Below are positions 53,862 to 62,728 of a stretch of DNA of 64,000 bases, in pieces. How positions within the stretch are numbered: position 1 is the stretch's first letter; each line of letters begins with the position of its first letter. A model generated the notes under the pieces. That model had not been told where the DNA came from and made no database searches. It was given only the letters and a program-made list of their open reading frames with translations. The stretch comes from Shewanella sp. MBTL60-112-B2. GTDB lineage: Bacteria > Pseudomonadota > Gammaproteobacteria > Enterobacterales > Shewanellaceae. Made by a program: the position numbers and the translations under genes. Location of the stretch: NCBI RefSeq assembly GCF_019655055.1, contig NZ_BPFA01000027.1, positions 1 to 64,000 of the forward strand. The letters run 5' to 3'.

Positions 53862-56063
53862 TCATGCTTTTTCTAGGTTTACACGAGTAGAGTGGTATGC
53901 AGAGCAGCCGCCCATATCGGTCAATTTGTCGGTGGTTAATGAATTGGTACAGCCTTCAGTACCATTGGGGTTCATGCGTAGCCAGTTACATTTCGGTGTC
54001 ATGACTGAGCCTGGTAGTACGCCTTCGGTAATCATGGCGACAAAGCGAGCTTCACCACGATGGTTACTGAGTTTTACGATATCGTTCTCTTTCACGTCGT
54101 ACTGCTTGGCATCGACAGGGTTAATTTTTACGTAGTAGGCTGGAATTGCACGGATATACTTAACGTTATAGAAAGAGCTATTTACCCGCTGTGGCACACC
54201 GCTAGATAGCAATCTAAACGGTAAGTTACGCTCTTTGGCTTCCATCTCTTCTTCGGGGAGCTGCCAGTCTAGAACAGGGTGATAACCAGCGTCTGACATG
54301 AGCTTAGAGCTAAATTCAATTTTGCCACTTGGGGTATTATATTTGCCGTCAGCTAATACAGGCTGTGGGATATCCAGCTTAATATATTTCTCTTTCATCA
54401 AGCGCTCATACGTCACGCCTTTGTAATCTGGAGAATCGGTGTTTAACAATTCTTTGATGATGTCATCATTACTTGCTTTAAATGCTTCATCTTCGAAGCC
54501 CATGGCCTGGCCTAACTCGCGGAAGAAGGTCCAGTTACACTTTGACTCACCCACAGGTTCAATGACTTTTTGGCATACTTGAATGTAGTAACCATGATAA
54601 TCACCAACGATATCATCGGTCTCAAATTGACTAGCGCTAGGCAAAATGATGTCGCAGTATTGCAGTGAGTCGGTCATCACCATATCGTGGCCAACAACGA
54701 ACAAATCTTCGCGTTTCATCCCCTCAATAACAGCATTGGTATCGGGTGCCACTACCACAGGGTTACCGTTGTAAATGATCATTGCGTGGATCGGTTTACT
54801 TGGCTTGTCGTGGCTGGTTGGGTTGGTTGGATGAATCGCTTTGGCTATTTCAGTCATATTGATGCGTTGAGCATCAGGGTTCTTACGCATGTATTTGCCA
54901 CTGGCTACATACTGATTTAAACCCGCACCAGCATGTACGTTGTCATATACAAGGCCATTACCGCGTTTGCCAAAGTTGCCCGTTACAGCTAGCAACATGG
55001 CAACTGCGCGAGACATGCGGGCACCATTAAAGTTACGTTGGAAACCATAGCCCATACGGAGCATGGTTTTTTCGTTTTCACCTAGGATTTGAGCAAACTC
55101 GAACATTTTGGCTCTTGGTACACCAGTGATCTGTTCGATTTCGTCGTAACTAATTTCATCTAGGCGCTTGAGTAGATCGTCATAGCCGATAGATTGTTCT
55201 TGGATAAACTTATGGTTAACCAGATCTTTTTCAACCAGATATTTCATGATCCCTGCACACAGCTGTACGTCAGTACTTGGTTTTGGCTGTAGGTATACAT
55301 CTGCTTGGTTACACAGTGGTGTGCGTTGAGGATTGACCGCTAAGAATTTAGTGCCTCTGTCGCGAGCCTGATTAATGAGTTTAATCGCGATAGTGTTAGA
55401 AACGGTTTCATCGTGACCCCAGTTTAAGTACACATCGCTTAACATGACGTCTTCTGGATCGGGTCCTAAGAAAGTCCCGTAGACAGACTCTAAACCATCA
55501 TATGCTGCGTAGGTACAGACCTTACGCTCAAGAATAGATGAACCAATACGGTTCCAGAAACGCTCACCAGATGCCGACATGCCTATGGCACCATAGTTAC
55601 CCGAATAGCTATAAGGTAAGATAGACTCTGAGCCGTGTTCAGCCACGACCGCTTTTAAGCGATCTGAAATTTTCTTGTAAGCTTCATCCCAGCTAATGCG
55701 ACGCCATTTACCATCACCTTTGGCTCCGACTCGTTCCATCGGATGCAAAATACGATCAGGTGCATAGGTATACTGCACGTAGCTTTGGCCTTTTAGGCAA
55801 GGTGCTTTACCCGTTTTGGCCTGCTCTTCTGCTCCTGTGACATAAGTCATTCGGCCGTCTTGTACGCGAAACTTTAATAAGCAACGTGCGGCGCAGTTAC
55901 GTAAGCAGCTGTGATAAATAACCTCACCATTACGCTTTGCTAATAAGTTTGAGTGTGCTCCTGGCGTTCGCGCATTAGCGATTCCTGGGGTTAAGCCTGA
56001 TAACGAGGATAATATGGCTGTTGCGCCAGCTCCTTGCATAAATGTGCGTCTGTTAATTTTCAT
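53862..56063 (-). CDS. Tat-exported DMSO-reductase-family molybdoenzyme, catalytic subunit
   Basis: About 733 residues. The Tat signal NRRTFMQG lies at residues 4-11. A 4Fe-4S site follows (CLRNCAARC, then APCLKG), then the bis-MGD molybdopterin oxidoreductase domains and the C-terminal dinucleotide-binding domain (INPVDAKQYDVKENDIVKL). Aligning by eye with DmsA, the molybdenum-ligand position falls on Cys in RKVCTYAAYDG rather than Ser. The substrate is unknown: DMSO-, thiosulfate/polysulfide- or formate-type chemistry all remain open, although the partner cytochrome is formate-dehydrogenase-like. I use the ATG at 56063, which begins the Tat signal; the frame extends to a TTG at 56141. Confidence 0.85.
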   Translation of the reverse strand: MKINRRTFMQGAGATAILSSLSGLTPGIANARTPGAHSNLLAKRNGEVIYHSCLRNCAARCLLKFRVQDGRMTYVTGAEEQAKTGKAPCLKGQSYVQYTYAPDRILHPMERVGAKGDGKWRRISWDEAYKKISDRLKAVVAEHGSESILPYSYSGNYGAIGMSASGERFWNRIGSSILERKVCTYAAYDGLESVYGTFLGPDPEDVMLSDVYLNWGHDETVSNTIAIKLINQARDRGTKFLAVNPQRTPLCNQADVYLQPKPSTDVQLCAGIMKYLVEKDLVNHKFIQEQSIGYDDLLKRLDEISYDEIEQITGVPRAKMFEFAQILGENEKTMLRMGYGFQRNFNGARMSRAVAMLLAVTGNFGKRGNGLVYDNVHAGAGLNQYVASGKYMRKNPDAQRINMTEIAKAIHPTNPTSHDKPSKPIHAMIIYNGNPVVVAPDTNAVIEGMKREDLFVVGHDMVMTDSLQYCDIILPSASQFETDDIVGDYHGYYIQVCQKVIEPVGESKCNWTFFRELGQAMGFEDEAFKASNDDIIKELLNTDSPDYKGVTYERLMKEKYIKLDIPQPVLADGKYNTPSGKIEFSSKLMSDAGYHPVLDWQLPEEEMEAKERNLPFRLLSSGVPQRVNSSFYNVKYIRAIPAYYVKINPVDAKQYDVKENDIVKLSNHRGEARFVAMITEGVLPGSVMTPKCNWLRMNPNGTEGCTNSLTTDKLTDMGGCSAYHSTRVNLEKA

Positions 56064-56223
56064 ATGTTCACTCAGCATCTCATTTTTATTGATAGAATTT
56101 TGGGGGAATAGCAATAACTCTTCCCCCTTATTAATATCCAAGAGGAAAAACTCATTAGGTGCTATAAATATTAAATAGTGTGTTGCACTAACTTAATTAA
56201 GTAAGGTGGAAATATTTATTTGA

Positions 56224-56253
56224 CTGACTAATTAAATGTAACTAATTAGTCAG
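56224..56253. promoter_or_regulatory. 11-bp inverted repeat upstream of the molybdoenzyme operon
   Basis: Arms CTGACTAATTA and TAATTAGTCAG with an 8-base centre, between lysR and the molybdoenzyme gene. The tails are not convincing U runs, so it may be an operator or a weak terminator for lysR. A smaller palindrome CTTAATTAAG lies nearby, around 56191-56200. Confidence 0.45.
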
Positions 56254-56269
56254 TTTATAAATCTCTTTA

Positions 56270-57244
56270 TTATTGGTTTGGTTGTTTTTCAGAAGCAAGT
56301 CGCCATTCTTTTTCAAGGCCATAAACAAGCTTTGACTTCACCCAATTAAACACAGGCGAATTATTGGTGTTACCATAGAGGATATAATTACCAACCGCTC
56401 GTTGTTCACTTCTGATTTCTTTTATGCTCTTGATTAATTCATCTGGTAATCTAACGCTGCGGATATTAGGCAGCATATCGACGAATTCACGGGTAAAATG
56501 GTTACAACTTAATGTGATGCTATTGCTGTCAGCTAACAGGCGCATGGCGGTGGCGACGCTATCTGTATAGGCAAGCACATCCATCTGCAGTCCTGAGTCT
56601 CTACATAAGTTGACTAATAATGGACAGCTGAGATCGCTATAATTATCTATTTCTAATAAGGAGTATTTTGAAATATTCTCTAGAGACAGGGTTTCATGGT
56701 GAATGGCGTGGTCTTTATTTGCCAGGATATAGATATCGCCAGTTTCAGAGAATATTTCATAGTTTAGCCGAGTATCGTCGAACCCTTCATAAACAACAAC
56801 AAAGTCAACACTGCCAGCGATTAGGTCCTGAGAACAATCATGATTTAGTCCTTTAACATCAAACCTTATATTTGGCGCTTCAGGAGAAATATAGGTTTCT
56901 ATGACTTTGTGTACAGCATAAATAAATTCGTCATATGCCCTAATAGTAAAGTGCCCACCTGAGTGGCTTGGTGTGAAAACAGAGTGCTGGTTCTCGATTA
57001 AGCGATATTGCTCAATTAATAGTTGAGCATGAGGGATAAGCTCTTCTGTTTTTTGGGTCGGTATTAATCCATTTGATTTTCTAATGAATAATGAATCCAT
57101 GAATATACTTCGTAAACTATTCAATGTTCTCGTAATAGTGCAATTTGTAACGCCTAATTCGAGCGCAGCTAAATTACCTTGTTTGTGTTTGTAAACAGCA
57201 AGCAAGGTTTTTAATTGACTATAGTTTAAATTATCCATTTTCAT
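56270..57244 (-). CDS. LysR-family regulator, likely of the molybdoenzyme operon
   Basis: A 324-residue LysR-type protein with a somewhat divergent winged helix (NYSQLKTLLAVYKHKQGNLA, NCTITRTLNSLRSIF) and an effector domain (HFTIRAYDEFIYAVHKVIE). It lies directly upstream of and in the same direction as the molybdoenzyme genes, with 206 bases between. I infer that it regulates them. An alternative start is the Met at residue 3. Confidence 0.82.
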   Translation of the reverse strand: MKMDNLNYSQLKTLLAVYKHKQGNLAALELGVTNCTITRTLNSLRSIFMDSLFIRKSNGLIPTQKTEELIPHAQLLIEQYRLIENQHSVFTPSHSGGHFTIRAYDEFIYAVHKVIETYISPEAPNIRFDVKGLNHDCSQDLIAGSVDFVVVYEGFDDTRLNYEIFSETGDIYILANKDHAIHHETLSLENISKYSLLEIDNYSDLSCPLLVNLCRDSGLQMDVLAYTDSVATAMRLLADSNSITLSCNHFTREFVDMLPNIRSVRLPDELIKSIKEIRSEQRAVGNYILYGNTNNSPVFNWVKSKLVYGLEKEWRLASEKQPNQ

Positions 57245-57301
57245 TTTTCAGTGCCATTGTTATCGCTTGAATACACTATGATTCCTCATTGTTAATTTAG
57301 T

Positions 57302-57317
57302 TATGATCTTTGTCACA
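57302..57317 (-). promoter_or_regulatory. CRP-like site upstream of lysR
   Basis: On the minus strand the 16 bases read TGTGA-CAAAGA-TCATA, nine of ten matches to the CRP half-sites TGTGA-N6-TCACA. It lies about 60 bp upstream of the LysR start. CRP is the main regulator of anaerobic respiration in Shewanella, so the site fits the neighbouring molybdoenzyme operon. Confidence 0.55.
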
Positions 57318-57540
57318 AATATAAGAGGTGACTTTTTGGATATATGAGCTGTGATGTGATTTTCAATATGGGAAATACATGGTTTTTATAAAGTGAAATG
57401 CGTAGAGGTAATTTATAAATATCTCTAATTTAAATTTTTCTTATTAAAGGTTTTTTAATTAAGGTTTAATAAATGTTGTGACTTGGGATGACTATTATAA
57501 GCGTGATTTTGAGGCGGGGGTGGGGCAAGGAATGTAATAC
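57318..57540. other. AT-rich spacer
   Basis: Part of a 348-base gene-free stretch between lysR and the acyltransferase gene. It is AT-rich. Apart from the CRP-like site on its left and the inverted repeat on its right, I see nothing in it. Confidence 0.5.
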
Positions 57541-57570
57541 AAGCGATAATGCTCGTTAGCATTATCGCTT
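57541..57570 (-). terminator. 13-bp perfect inverted repeat after the acyltransferase gene
   Basis: Arms AAGCGATAATGCT and AGCATTATCGCTT with loop CGTT, 23 bases beyond the stop of the minus-strand gene. The following U run is weak, but the stem is long. Probable terminator. Confidence 0.65.
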
Positions 57571-57592
57571 ATCATTTTGGAGTCAGAGATGC

Positions 57593-58522
57593 TTAATACA
57601 GAGACGCTTCGCCTTCAGGGCGATTCTTAAAGCGTCTATGTAACCACATATATTGGCTAGGCTTGGTCATAATCGACTCTTCAACGATCTTGTTGATAAA
57701 ACAAGCGCCAGCGTGTTCATCTGCCTTAGGGAACTTATCTATCATTGGCTCTTTAATGGTTAGAGTATAGTGGCCACTATCGTTATCACGTACAAACACT
57801 ACAGGTACGATGGCGCAATTTGTATTGTCTGCTAACAGGCTGGTTCCCGTTGTCGTACAGGCATTTTCTACCGCAAATAGCGGTGCGAAAGTCGAGCGGC
57901 GACGGCCGTAATCATGATCCGGTGCGTACCACATGAAGGCACCATCATTAAGCGCTTCTAGCATAAACTTAACGTTTTTGCGGTGGATTAGTGTGTGGCC
58001 ACCTTGCGAACGGCCTTTTAGTTGAAAGTAGTCAAAACACGGATTGTTGTTAGGGCGATATACCGCCATACCTTTTGCGTATTGGCCAAATGCGCGGCCA
58101 CTAAGCTCAAGATTGAGTGAATGCACTGCAATCAGCAGTGCGCCACGTCCTTCAGCTTTTAGTTTGTCGATATGCTCCATACCAACTACTGTGGTGTGTT
58201 TAGCAATGCGTTCATTCGACCAAAACCAAGCCATACCTGTTTCAAGTATTGCCAAGCCAGTATTTTCAATATTCTGTTTGGTTAACTTTTCACGCTCGGC
58301 CTCTGTCATGTCAGGAAAACACAGCTCAAGATTACGCTTAATTGTGCGTGTGCGACGCTTCATAAAGCTAAGCGCAATACGCCCGATTAGCTTGCCTAAA
58401 CGGATTTGAATCACGTATGGCAATAGGCTGCATAGGTAGCTAATGCTAATTATGGATAAAACGCCCCAATATTTAGGGTGTAGCAATGAAATTGAAAAAG
58501 TAGGAGCAGTGTACTTACTCAT
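57593..58522 (-). CDS. lipid A lauroyl-type acyltransferase (LpxL family)
   Basis: A 309-residue membrane-associated acyltransferase of the LpxL/LpxM/HtrB family. It has an N-terminal hydrophobic segment (about 20-40) and the catalytic HX4E motif as AVHSLNLELSGR near residue 133. The YRPNNNP and WYAPDHDYG segments are typical. It transfers a secondary acyl chain to Kdo2-lipid IVA at the inner membrane. LpxL and LpxP cannot be told apart here. Confidence 0.9.
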   Translation of the reverse strand: MSKYTAPTFSISLLHPKYWGVLSIISISYLCSLLPYVIQIRLGKLIGRIALSFMKRRTRTIKRNLELCFPDMTEAEREKLTKQNIENTGLAILETGMAWFWSNERIAKHTTVVGMEHIDKLKAEGRGALLIAVHSLNLELSGRAFGQYAKGMAVYRPNNNPCFDYFQLKGRSQGGHTLIHRKNVKFMLEALNDGAFMWYAPDHDYGRRRSTFAPLFAVENACTTTGTSLLADNTNCAIVPVVFVRDNDSGHYTLTIKEPMIDKFPKADEHAGACFINKIVEESIMTKPSQYMWLHRRFKNRPEGEASLY

Positions 58523-58713
58523 AAGGGAGCGAAGCTTTTCGATGGTAGTGAAAAATATCGCGCGATTATACGCGACATTTTTCGAATCAGTGCTGTCTAT
58601 ATTTAGTTAATAGGGGAAAACTTGGGCGCATTATTGATTTATAAAGAGTTTAATCTTTCAGCTAAAATTTATCTGATTATGGTACGGTTAAGCGCAAATT
58701 ACTGGAGATAATA

Positions 58714-59298
58714 ATGAAAACAATAAAGTACTCACATTTTGCGTTAATAGCAGCTGCAAGCTTTGCAACTCCTGCGTTGGCAGTGACTTCGGAGCAAACT
58801 GCTTTTTTTGACAACCTATCAGCCCACTGCGGTAAAGCCTTTGAAGGCACTGTGACTGCGGGTAATAGTGCTGATTCAGCATTTAGCGGTAAAAAACTCG
58901 TTATGCATGTTCGTGAGTGCAGCGACCAGGTACTAAAAGTGCCGTTTCATGTTGGCGATGACCACTCTCGTACTTGGGTGATCACTAAGACGCCTTATGG
59001 ATTACATCTCGGCCATGATCATCGCCATAAAGACGGCTCAGAGGATAAGGTGACCATGTACGGCGGTATGACCGCTGATATGGGCAGTGCAACCGAGCAG
59101 TCTTTTCCTGTCGATGCATATTCGATTAATAACTTTAGAGAAAATGGCCTAGATGTGTCGGTGACTAACGTATGGCACATGTATGTTAAGCCGCAAGAGT
59201 TTACCTATCGCCTAACCCGAGAAAACCGTGACTTTAGAGTTGATTTTGACTTAACTAAGCCAGTGGCACTGCCACCAGTGCCTTGGGGTCATAAATAA
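58714..59298 (+). CDS. conserved secreted protein of unknown function
   Basis: A 194-residue protein with a clear signal peptide ending ALA (about residue 23). The mature part has two Cys (AHCGKAF, VRECSDQ) that may form a disulfide, and a His/Asp-rich stretch HLGHDHRHKDGSEDK. I recall similar hypothetical proteins in other proteobacteria with the same VMHVRECSD and VTMYGGMTAD blocks. No function is known. Metal binding by the His-rich stretch is a guess. GGAG precedes the ATG. Confidence 0.8.
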   Translation: MKTIKYSHFALIAAASFATPALAVTSEQTAFFDNLSAHCGKAFEGTVTAGNSADSAFSGKKLVMHVRECSDQVLKVPFHVGDDHSRTWVITKTPYGLHLGHDHRHKDGSEDKVTMYGGMTADMGSATEQSFPVDAYSINNFRENGLDVSVTNVWHMYVKPQEFTYRLTRENRDFRVDFDLTKPVALPPVPWGHK

Positions 59299-59352
59299 GT
59301 CATTTACTATGATGTGAAGGATGTTATTTACTTAGGTTCTAGCTTTCAATTG

Positions 59353-59379
59353 CTAGGACCTAGGACCTAGGACCTAGGG
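59353..59379. repeat. heptanucleotide tandem repeat (CTAGGAC)n
   Basis: Nearly four copies of CTAGGAC in a row, each junction forming the palindrome CCTAGG. They lie inside a 190-base intergenic stretch bounded by GGTTCTAG (59335-59342) and CTAGAACC (59470-59477), so the whole could be a small inverted-repeat element. It also contains a GTGAC/GTCAC hairpin near 59419-59431. Confidence 0.8.
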
Positions 59380-59487
59380 CTTATCTTTTAAGCCTTTTCG
59401 TCTAAGCTTCTCTCGCAGTGACGAAGTCACATCCTCGTAGGGCTAAGCCCGGCCTCGCCTTAGCCTTTCCTAGAACCTTCTTGTTCC

Positions 59488-60054
59488 TTACTTCTCTTCA
59501 AAAGTAAACGACTGTCCGGCAAGTGCGGCTTCAAACATTAATCCGCCTTTGGCTACAGTAAACACCGCCATACCATTGATATAAGCTGCCTTGGCTGCGG
59601 TTTTTCCAGCGCCAGCTGAATTACCTGTGGTGCCCGCTTGTGCATTAGCGCCGATAGTAATGGCTACGGCAGAAGCTTGTGCGCCAAACTCGAAGCTACC
59701 ACTGGTAAAGTCCCTATAGGCGGCTTCATCTTTAAAAAAGATGATCTCACTGTAGGCTTGGCCACCAAGCTGAAAGCCAAAAGATAGCTGGGTTAAGCTG
59801 GTGTCGCCAGTATAAGCTCCGCCGCGATAAACCTGGCCTTTACCGTAGGCTGCACCAATGCCGATGCCGCCTTTACCCACGGTAGGGAAAAGCGCGTAGC
59901 CGTAGGCACTATTGAAAAACTTTTGAGTTTCGTTAGCTTGCTGGAAAGTACTCTTCGCTTGAGCATAGCCATCTTCAGCCATGGCTTGTGGCGCTAACAT
60001 GACGCTGGCAAGTAGACATAAACTAGCGCCGATCTTCTTGATAAAACGAGTCAT
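59488..60054 (-). CDS. SYLF/YSC84-domain secreted lipid-binding-type protein
   Basis: A 188-residue protein with a signal peptide ending at AMA (about 26). The SYLF fold is recognisable from YGYALFPTVGKGGIGIGAAYGKGQVY and LGGQAYSEIIFF. Bacterial SYLF proteins are exported and of uncertain role; eukaryotic ones bind phosphoinositides. It is followed by free DNA with the heptamer repeat. Confidence 0.85.
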   Translation of the reverse strand: MTRFIKKIGASLCLLASVMLAPQAMAEDGYAQAKSTFQQANETQKFFNSAYGYALFPTVGKGGIGIGAAYGKGQVYRGGAYTGDTSLTQLSFGFQLGGQAYSEIIFFKDEAAYRDFTSGSFEFGAQASAVAITIGANAQAGTTGNSAGAGKTAAKAAYINGMAVFTVAKGGLMFEAALAGQSFTFEEK

Positions 60055-60238
60055 TCGATTCTCCTTATTCTATTTTCCATGTAACTCTATCGATTTCGCA
60101 GAATGGCTAAACCTTAGCATACCCTTGCTGAACAGAAAGTGAATGCCGGAATTGTTACTGAGGTTATCTATTTGCTAGGGGGGATAAAAGCGCTGGAGCA
60201 GCGCTTTTATCGATTGTATCAGTGAAAAAGCAGTACGC

Positions 60239-62296
60239 TTATTCGACCTGTTGGCCTAAAACATAGTGATTAAACCATTTCTGATCCCACTCCATCTTAG
60301 CCTTACGGTGTTGGTACTTACTCAGGCCGTGGCCTTCACCTGGGTATACCACCAACTCGACAGGGACATTAAGATAGTGGTGCAGGGCGCGGTACAAGCC
60401 TTGTGCATGACCAAGCGGTACACGTTGATCGCCTTCACCGATATGGATTAAGGTCGGGGTTTTGATCTTATCGGCATAAGTCAGTGAAGATCCATGGTTA
60501 TAAGCTTCAGGTTTTTCCCAAGGCAGACCTTCCATAAAGTTGACTACATGGCCTGGGGTATCTTCGAGGATCCACTGCAAACGTTGATCAAATACGCCTG
60601 CACCAGAACTTGCCGCCTTGAAGCGGTTATTGGTACTAATAAGTGCATTGGTTAGATAACCGCCGTTACTCCAGCCCATCACTGCCATCTTGTCACCATC
60701 GACAATGCCATCGCTAATCAGCTGATCGACACCAGCCATAATATCTTTGACTTCAATGTCATGCTCACGACCAACGAGATCGGTTAAGAACTTATCGCCA
60801 TAGCCGGTAGAACCACGGTAGTTAGGCGATAACAGTGCCCAACCGTTAGCAGTGAAAGTCGAGCGGCCGTACGATCTATGCTGTAATGCATAAGGCGTTG
60901 CCGATGTTGGGCCACCATGAATTTGTACAATTAACGGCAATGGGCCGTCTTCTTTTTTATAGCCTGCAGGCAGATCTAAAATGCCTTCGACCACAGCACC
61001 GTCTGGCGCAGTCCATTTAACGATAGAAACTTGTGGTAGCTTCCAGTTATCGACCTGTGGATTGATGTTGGTGAGGCGTTTAGCCTTGGCACGACTGCTA
61101 TTGGCATCGGCGATAAACATATCCGAGAAGTGATCTAAGCCGTTGTGACTAAAGGCAACAGATTTACCATTTTGGCTAAAACTATAGCTGCCGATCACCA
61201 TGTCGCCCGGGATCACTGTGCGGGTATCGCCTTGTTCACCCTCATCAATTTCAGTGCAGAACAGTTTGACGCGGCCATGATCGGCGCCGCGGTAGCAGAT
61301 CTCATCGCTATTTGGGCGCCAAGTCAGATCGCTTGAAGTGAGAGTGACATCGCCGGGACGAGCGATCTCTAATGATGGCTTATCAGTGGTGTTGGCATCG
61401 GCAATGAATAGCTGGCCGGGATGACCGTCATAGTCAATTCTAAAAGCCAACTCGGTGTTGTCTTGCCATGCAAGCCCGAGCAACCAACCATACGCGGAAG
61501 GCGCATTATCTCGCCACTGAGTATCTGCTAGCACGCTATTTTGTTGGGTTTTAGTATCAAAAATCTCAACGTCAGACCAACCTTCCAAGAAGACCAATTC
61601 GTTGTCAGTGGTGGTGATGCGAGCTATCTTGCTACCATCTTGGCTGACTTTAAACTCCCAAACGACTTTGTCGTCATCTAGGATGAGTTGCTGCTTAAAA
61701 TGTTCGAGATCGAGCTGATATAACGGATTGGTTTTCTGCTCGCCGTGGCCGTATTTTGGCGCACTATGGCTAGCACGCATTGCGGCCCATTGGTCGTCAT
61801 CTGTTGTGGTTTTAGAGGTTAAAAAGTACAGACTCTTACCATCATGGCTAAGCTCAAATCCTGCTACGCCTTCAGCTTCCTTGGTCATAGGTTGACTGTC
61901 GCCGCTATTAACCGATAGGCGGAAAACCTGAGTCTTGCCGTTATATGGCGCTTTTGCTCCTTCCTGTTTAATTTTACCCAGATAGTAAACATACTCACCG
62001 TCAGGGCTCCATTGTGGACTGGATTCGCTCTCGTTGGTGAAAGTCATGCGCTTTGATTGACGAGATTTAGTGTCGAGCAACCATAAATCACGTTGGCTTT
62101 TATCGAGTTCTTTATCCCAGCGAGATTCCAACCAAACGGCTTGTTTACCATTTGGACTAAGAGTCACTGAGCCCATATTTCCTATATCAAAAAAGTCATC
62201 TATGCTGATGTCGTGAGTTCTATTTGCCGCCATGGCGGAAAAGCTGCTGCTGACTAGCGCGGCAGCAAGCAGAGAAAGCTTGTGTGCTTGCTTCAT
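60239..62296 (-). CDS. S9-family prolyl-oligopeptidase-like peptidase
   Basis: A 685-residue exported peptidase. After a signal peptide (to about residue 23) comes a beta-propeller of WD-like PD40 repeats (WSPDGEYVYYLG, WRPNSDEICYRG) and a C-terminal alpha/beta hydrolase domain with Ser in GWSNGGYLTNA, Asp in HIGEGDQRVPLGHA and His in YPGEGHGLSKYQH. It is of the acylaminoacyl-/dipeptidyl-peptidase type and likely degrades oligopeptides in the periplasm. Confidence 0.92.
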   Translation of the reverse strand: MKQAHKLSLLAAALVSSSFSAMAANRTHDISIDDFFDIGNMGSVTLSPNGKQAVWLESRWDKELDKSQRDLWLLDTKSRQSKRMTFTNESESSPQWSPDGEYVYYLGKIKQEGAKAPYNGKTQVFRLSVNSGDSQPMTKEAEGVAGFELSHDGKSLYFLTSKTTTDDDQWAAMRASHSAPKYGHGEQKTNPLYQLDLEHFKQQLILDDDKVVWEFKVSQDGSKIARITTTDNELVFLEGWSDVEIFDTKTQQNSVLADTQWRDNAPSAYGWLLGLAWQDNTELAFRIDYDGHPGQLFIADANTTDKPSLEIARPGDVTLTSSDLTWRPNSDEICYRGADHGRVKLFCTEIDEGEQGDTRTVIPGDMVIGSYSFSQNGKSVAFSHNGLDHFSDMFIADANSSRAKAKRLTNINPQVDNWKLPQVSIVKWTAPDGAVVEGILDLPAGYKKEDGPLPLIVQIHGGPTSATPYALQHRSYGRSTFTANGWALLSPNYRGSTGYGDKFLTDLVGREHDIEVKDIMAGVDQLISDGIVDGDKMAVMGWSNGGYLTNALISTNNRFKAASSGAGVFDQRLQWILEDTPGHVVNFMEGLPWEKPEAYNHGSSLTYADKIKTPTLIHIGEGDQRVPLGHAQGLYRALHHYLNVPVELVVYPGEGHGLSKYQHRKAKMEWDQKWFNHYVLGQQVE

Positions 62297-62448
62297 GTAT
62301 TAATTCCTACCCTTCAATAAGTTAACTGCTATTTATTATTTTTTAAATGGAGTTTGAAAACAGGGTTAATACACTAGCGTAAATTTTACGCTGTTGGCTA
62401 TGACTCATCGAAATTAATGAGTTTTATTTGTGGTTTGGTTATTAAGAC

Positions 62449-62655
62449 TTGAGGGCATTAGGTTCACAGCAGCAAGCGGAAGAGGAAAGGCTAGCTATAG
62501 ATAATCCAGAGCTGACAGCGAGTCTGTTAATCGGGTTGTTACGCGGTGATTATTATCAAGATGTGGTGTTGGGCTTAGCCATACCCTCAGATGCAGAAAT
62601 TAAGCAGCATTCGACGCAAGCGATACAAATCTTCTTAAAGGGCTGTAGAGCGTAA
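62449..62655 (+). pseudogene. C-terminal remnant of a TetR-family regulator
   Basis: A 68-codon frame whose product (ASLLIGLLRGDYYQDVVLGL, then HSTQAIQIFLKGCRA) closely resembles the last ~60 residues of AefR-like TetR regulators, which end in xxFLRGCR-type sequences. No helix-turn-helix is present and the 150 bases upstream encode no more of the protein. The only start is a TTG without a good binding site. I read it as a 5'-deleted gene. Confidence 0.6.
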
Positions 62656-62728
62656 GAAGCTTGTCGTAGCATAGCTAGAAACCACATTAAGTCTTATAAA
62701 GTAACTGCTGTGGCTAAGTGCAATGATT

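Noticed and set aside
56064..56141. 26-codon extension of the molybdoenzyme from a TTG
   Set aside because: It would bury the Tat signal behind an acidic leader. The ATG at 56063 places the twin-arginine motif at the N-terminus.
59335..59477. Possible CRISPR array
   Set aside because: The repeats are contiguous heptamers without spacers, and no cas genes are near.
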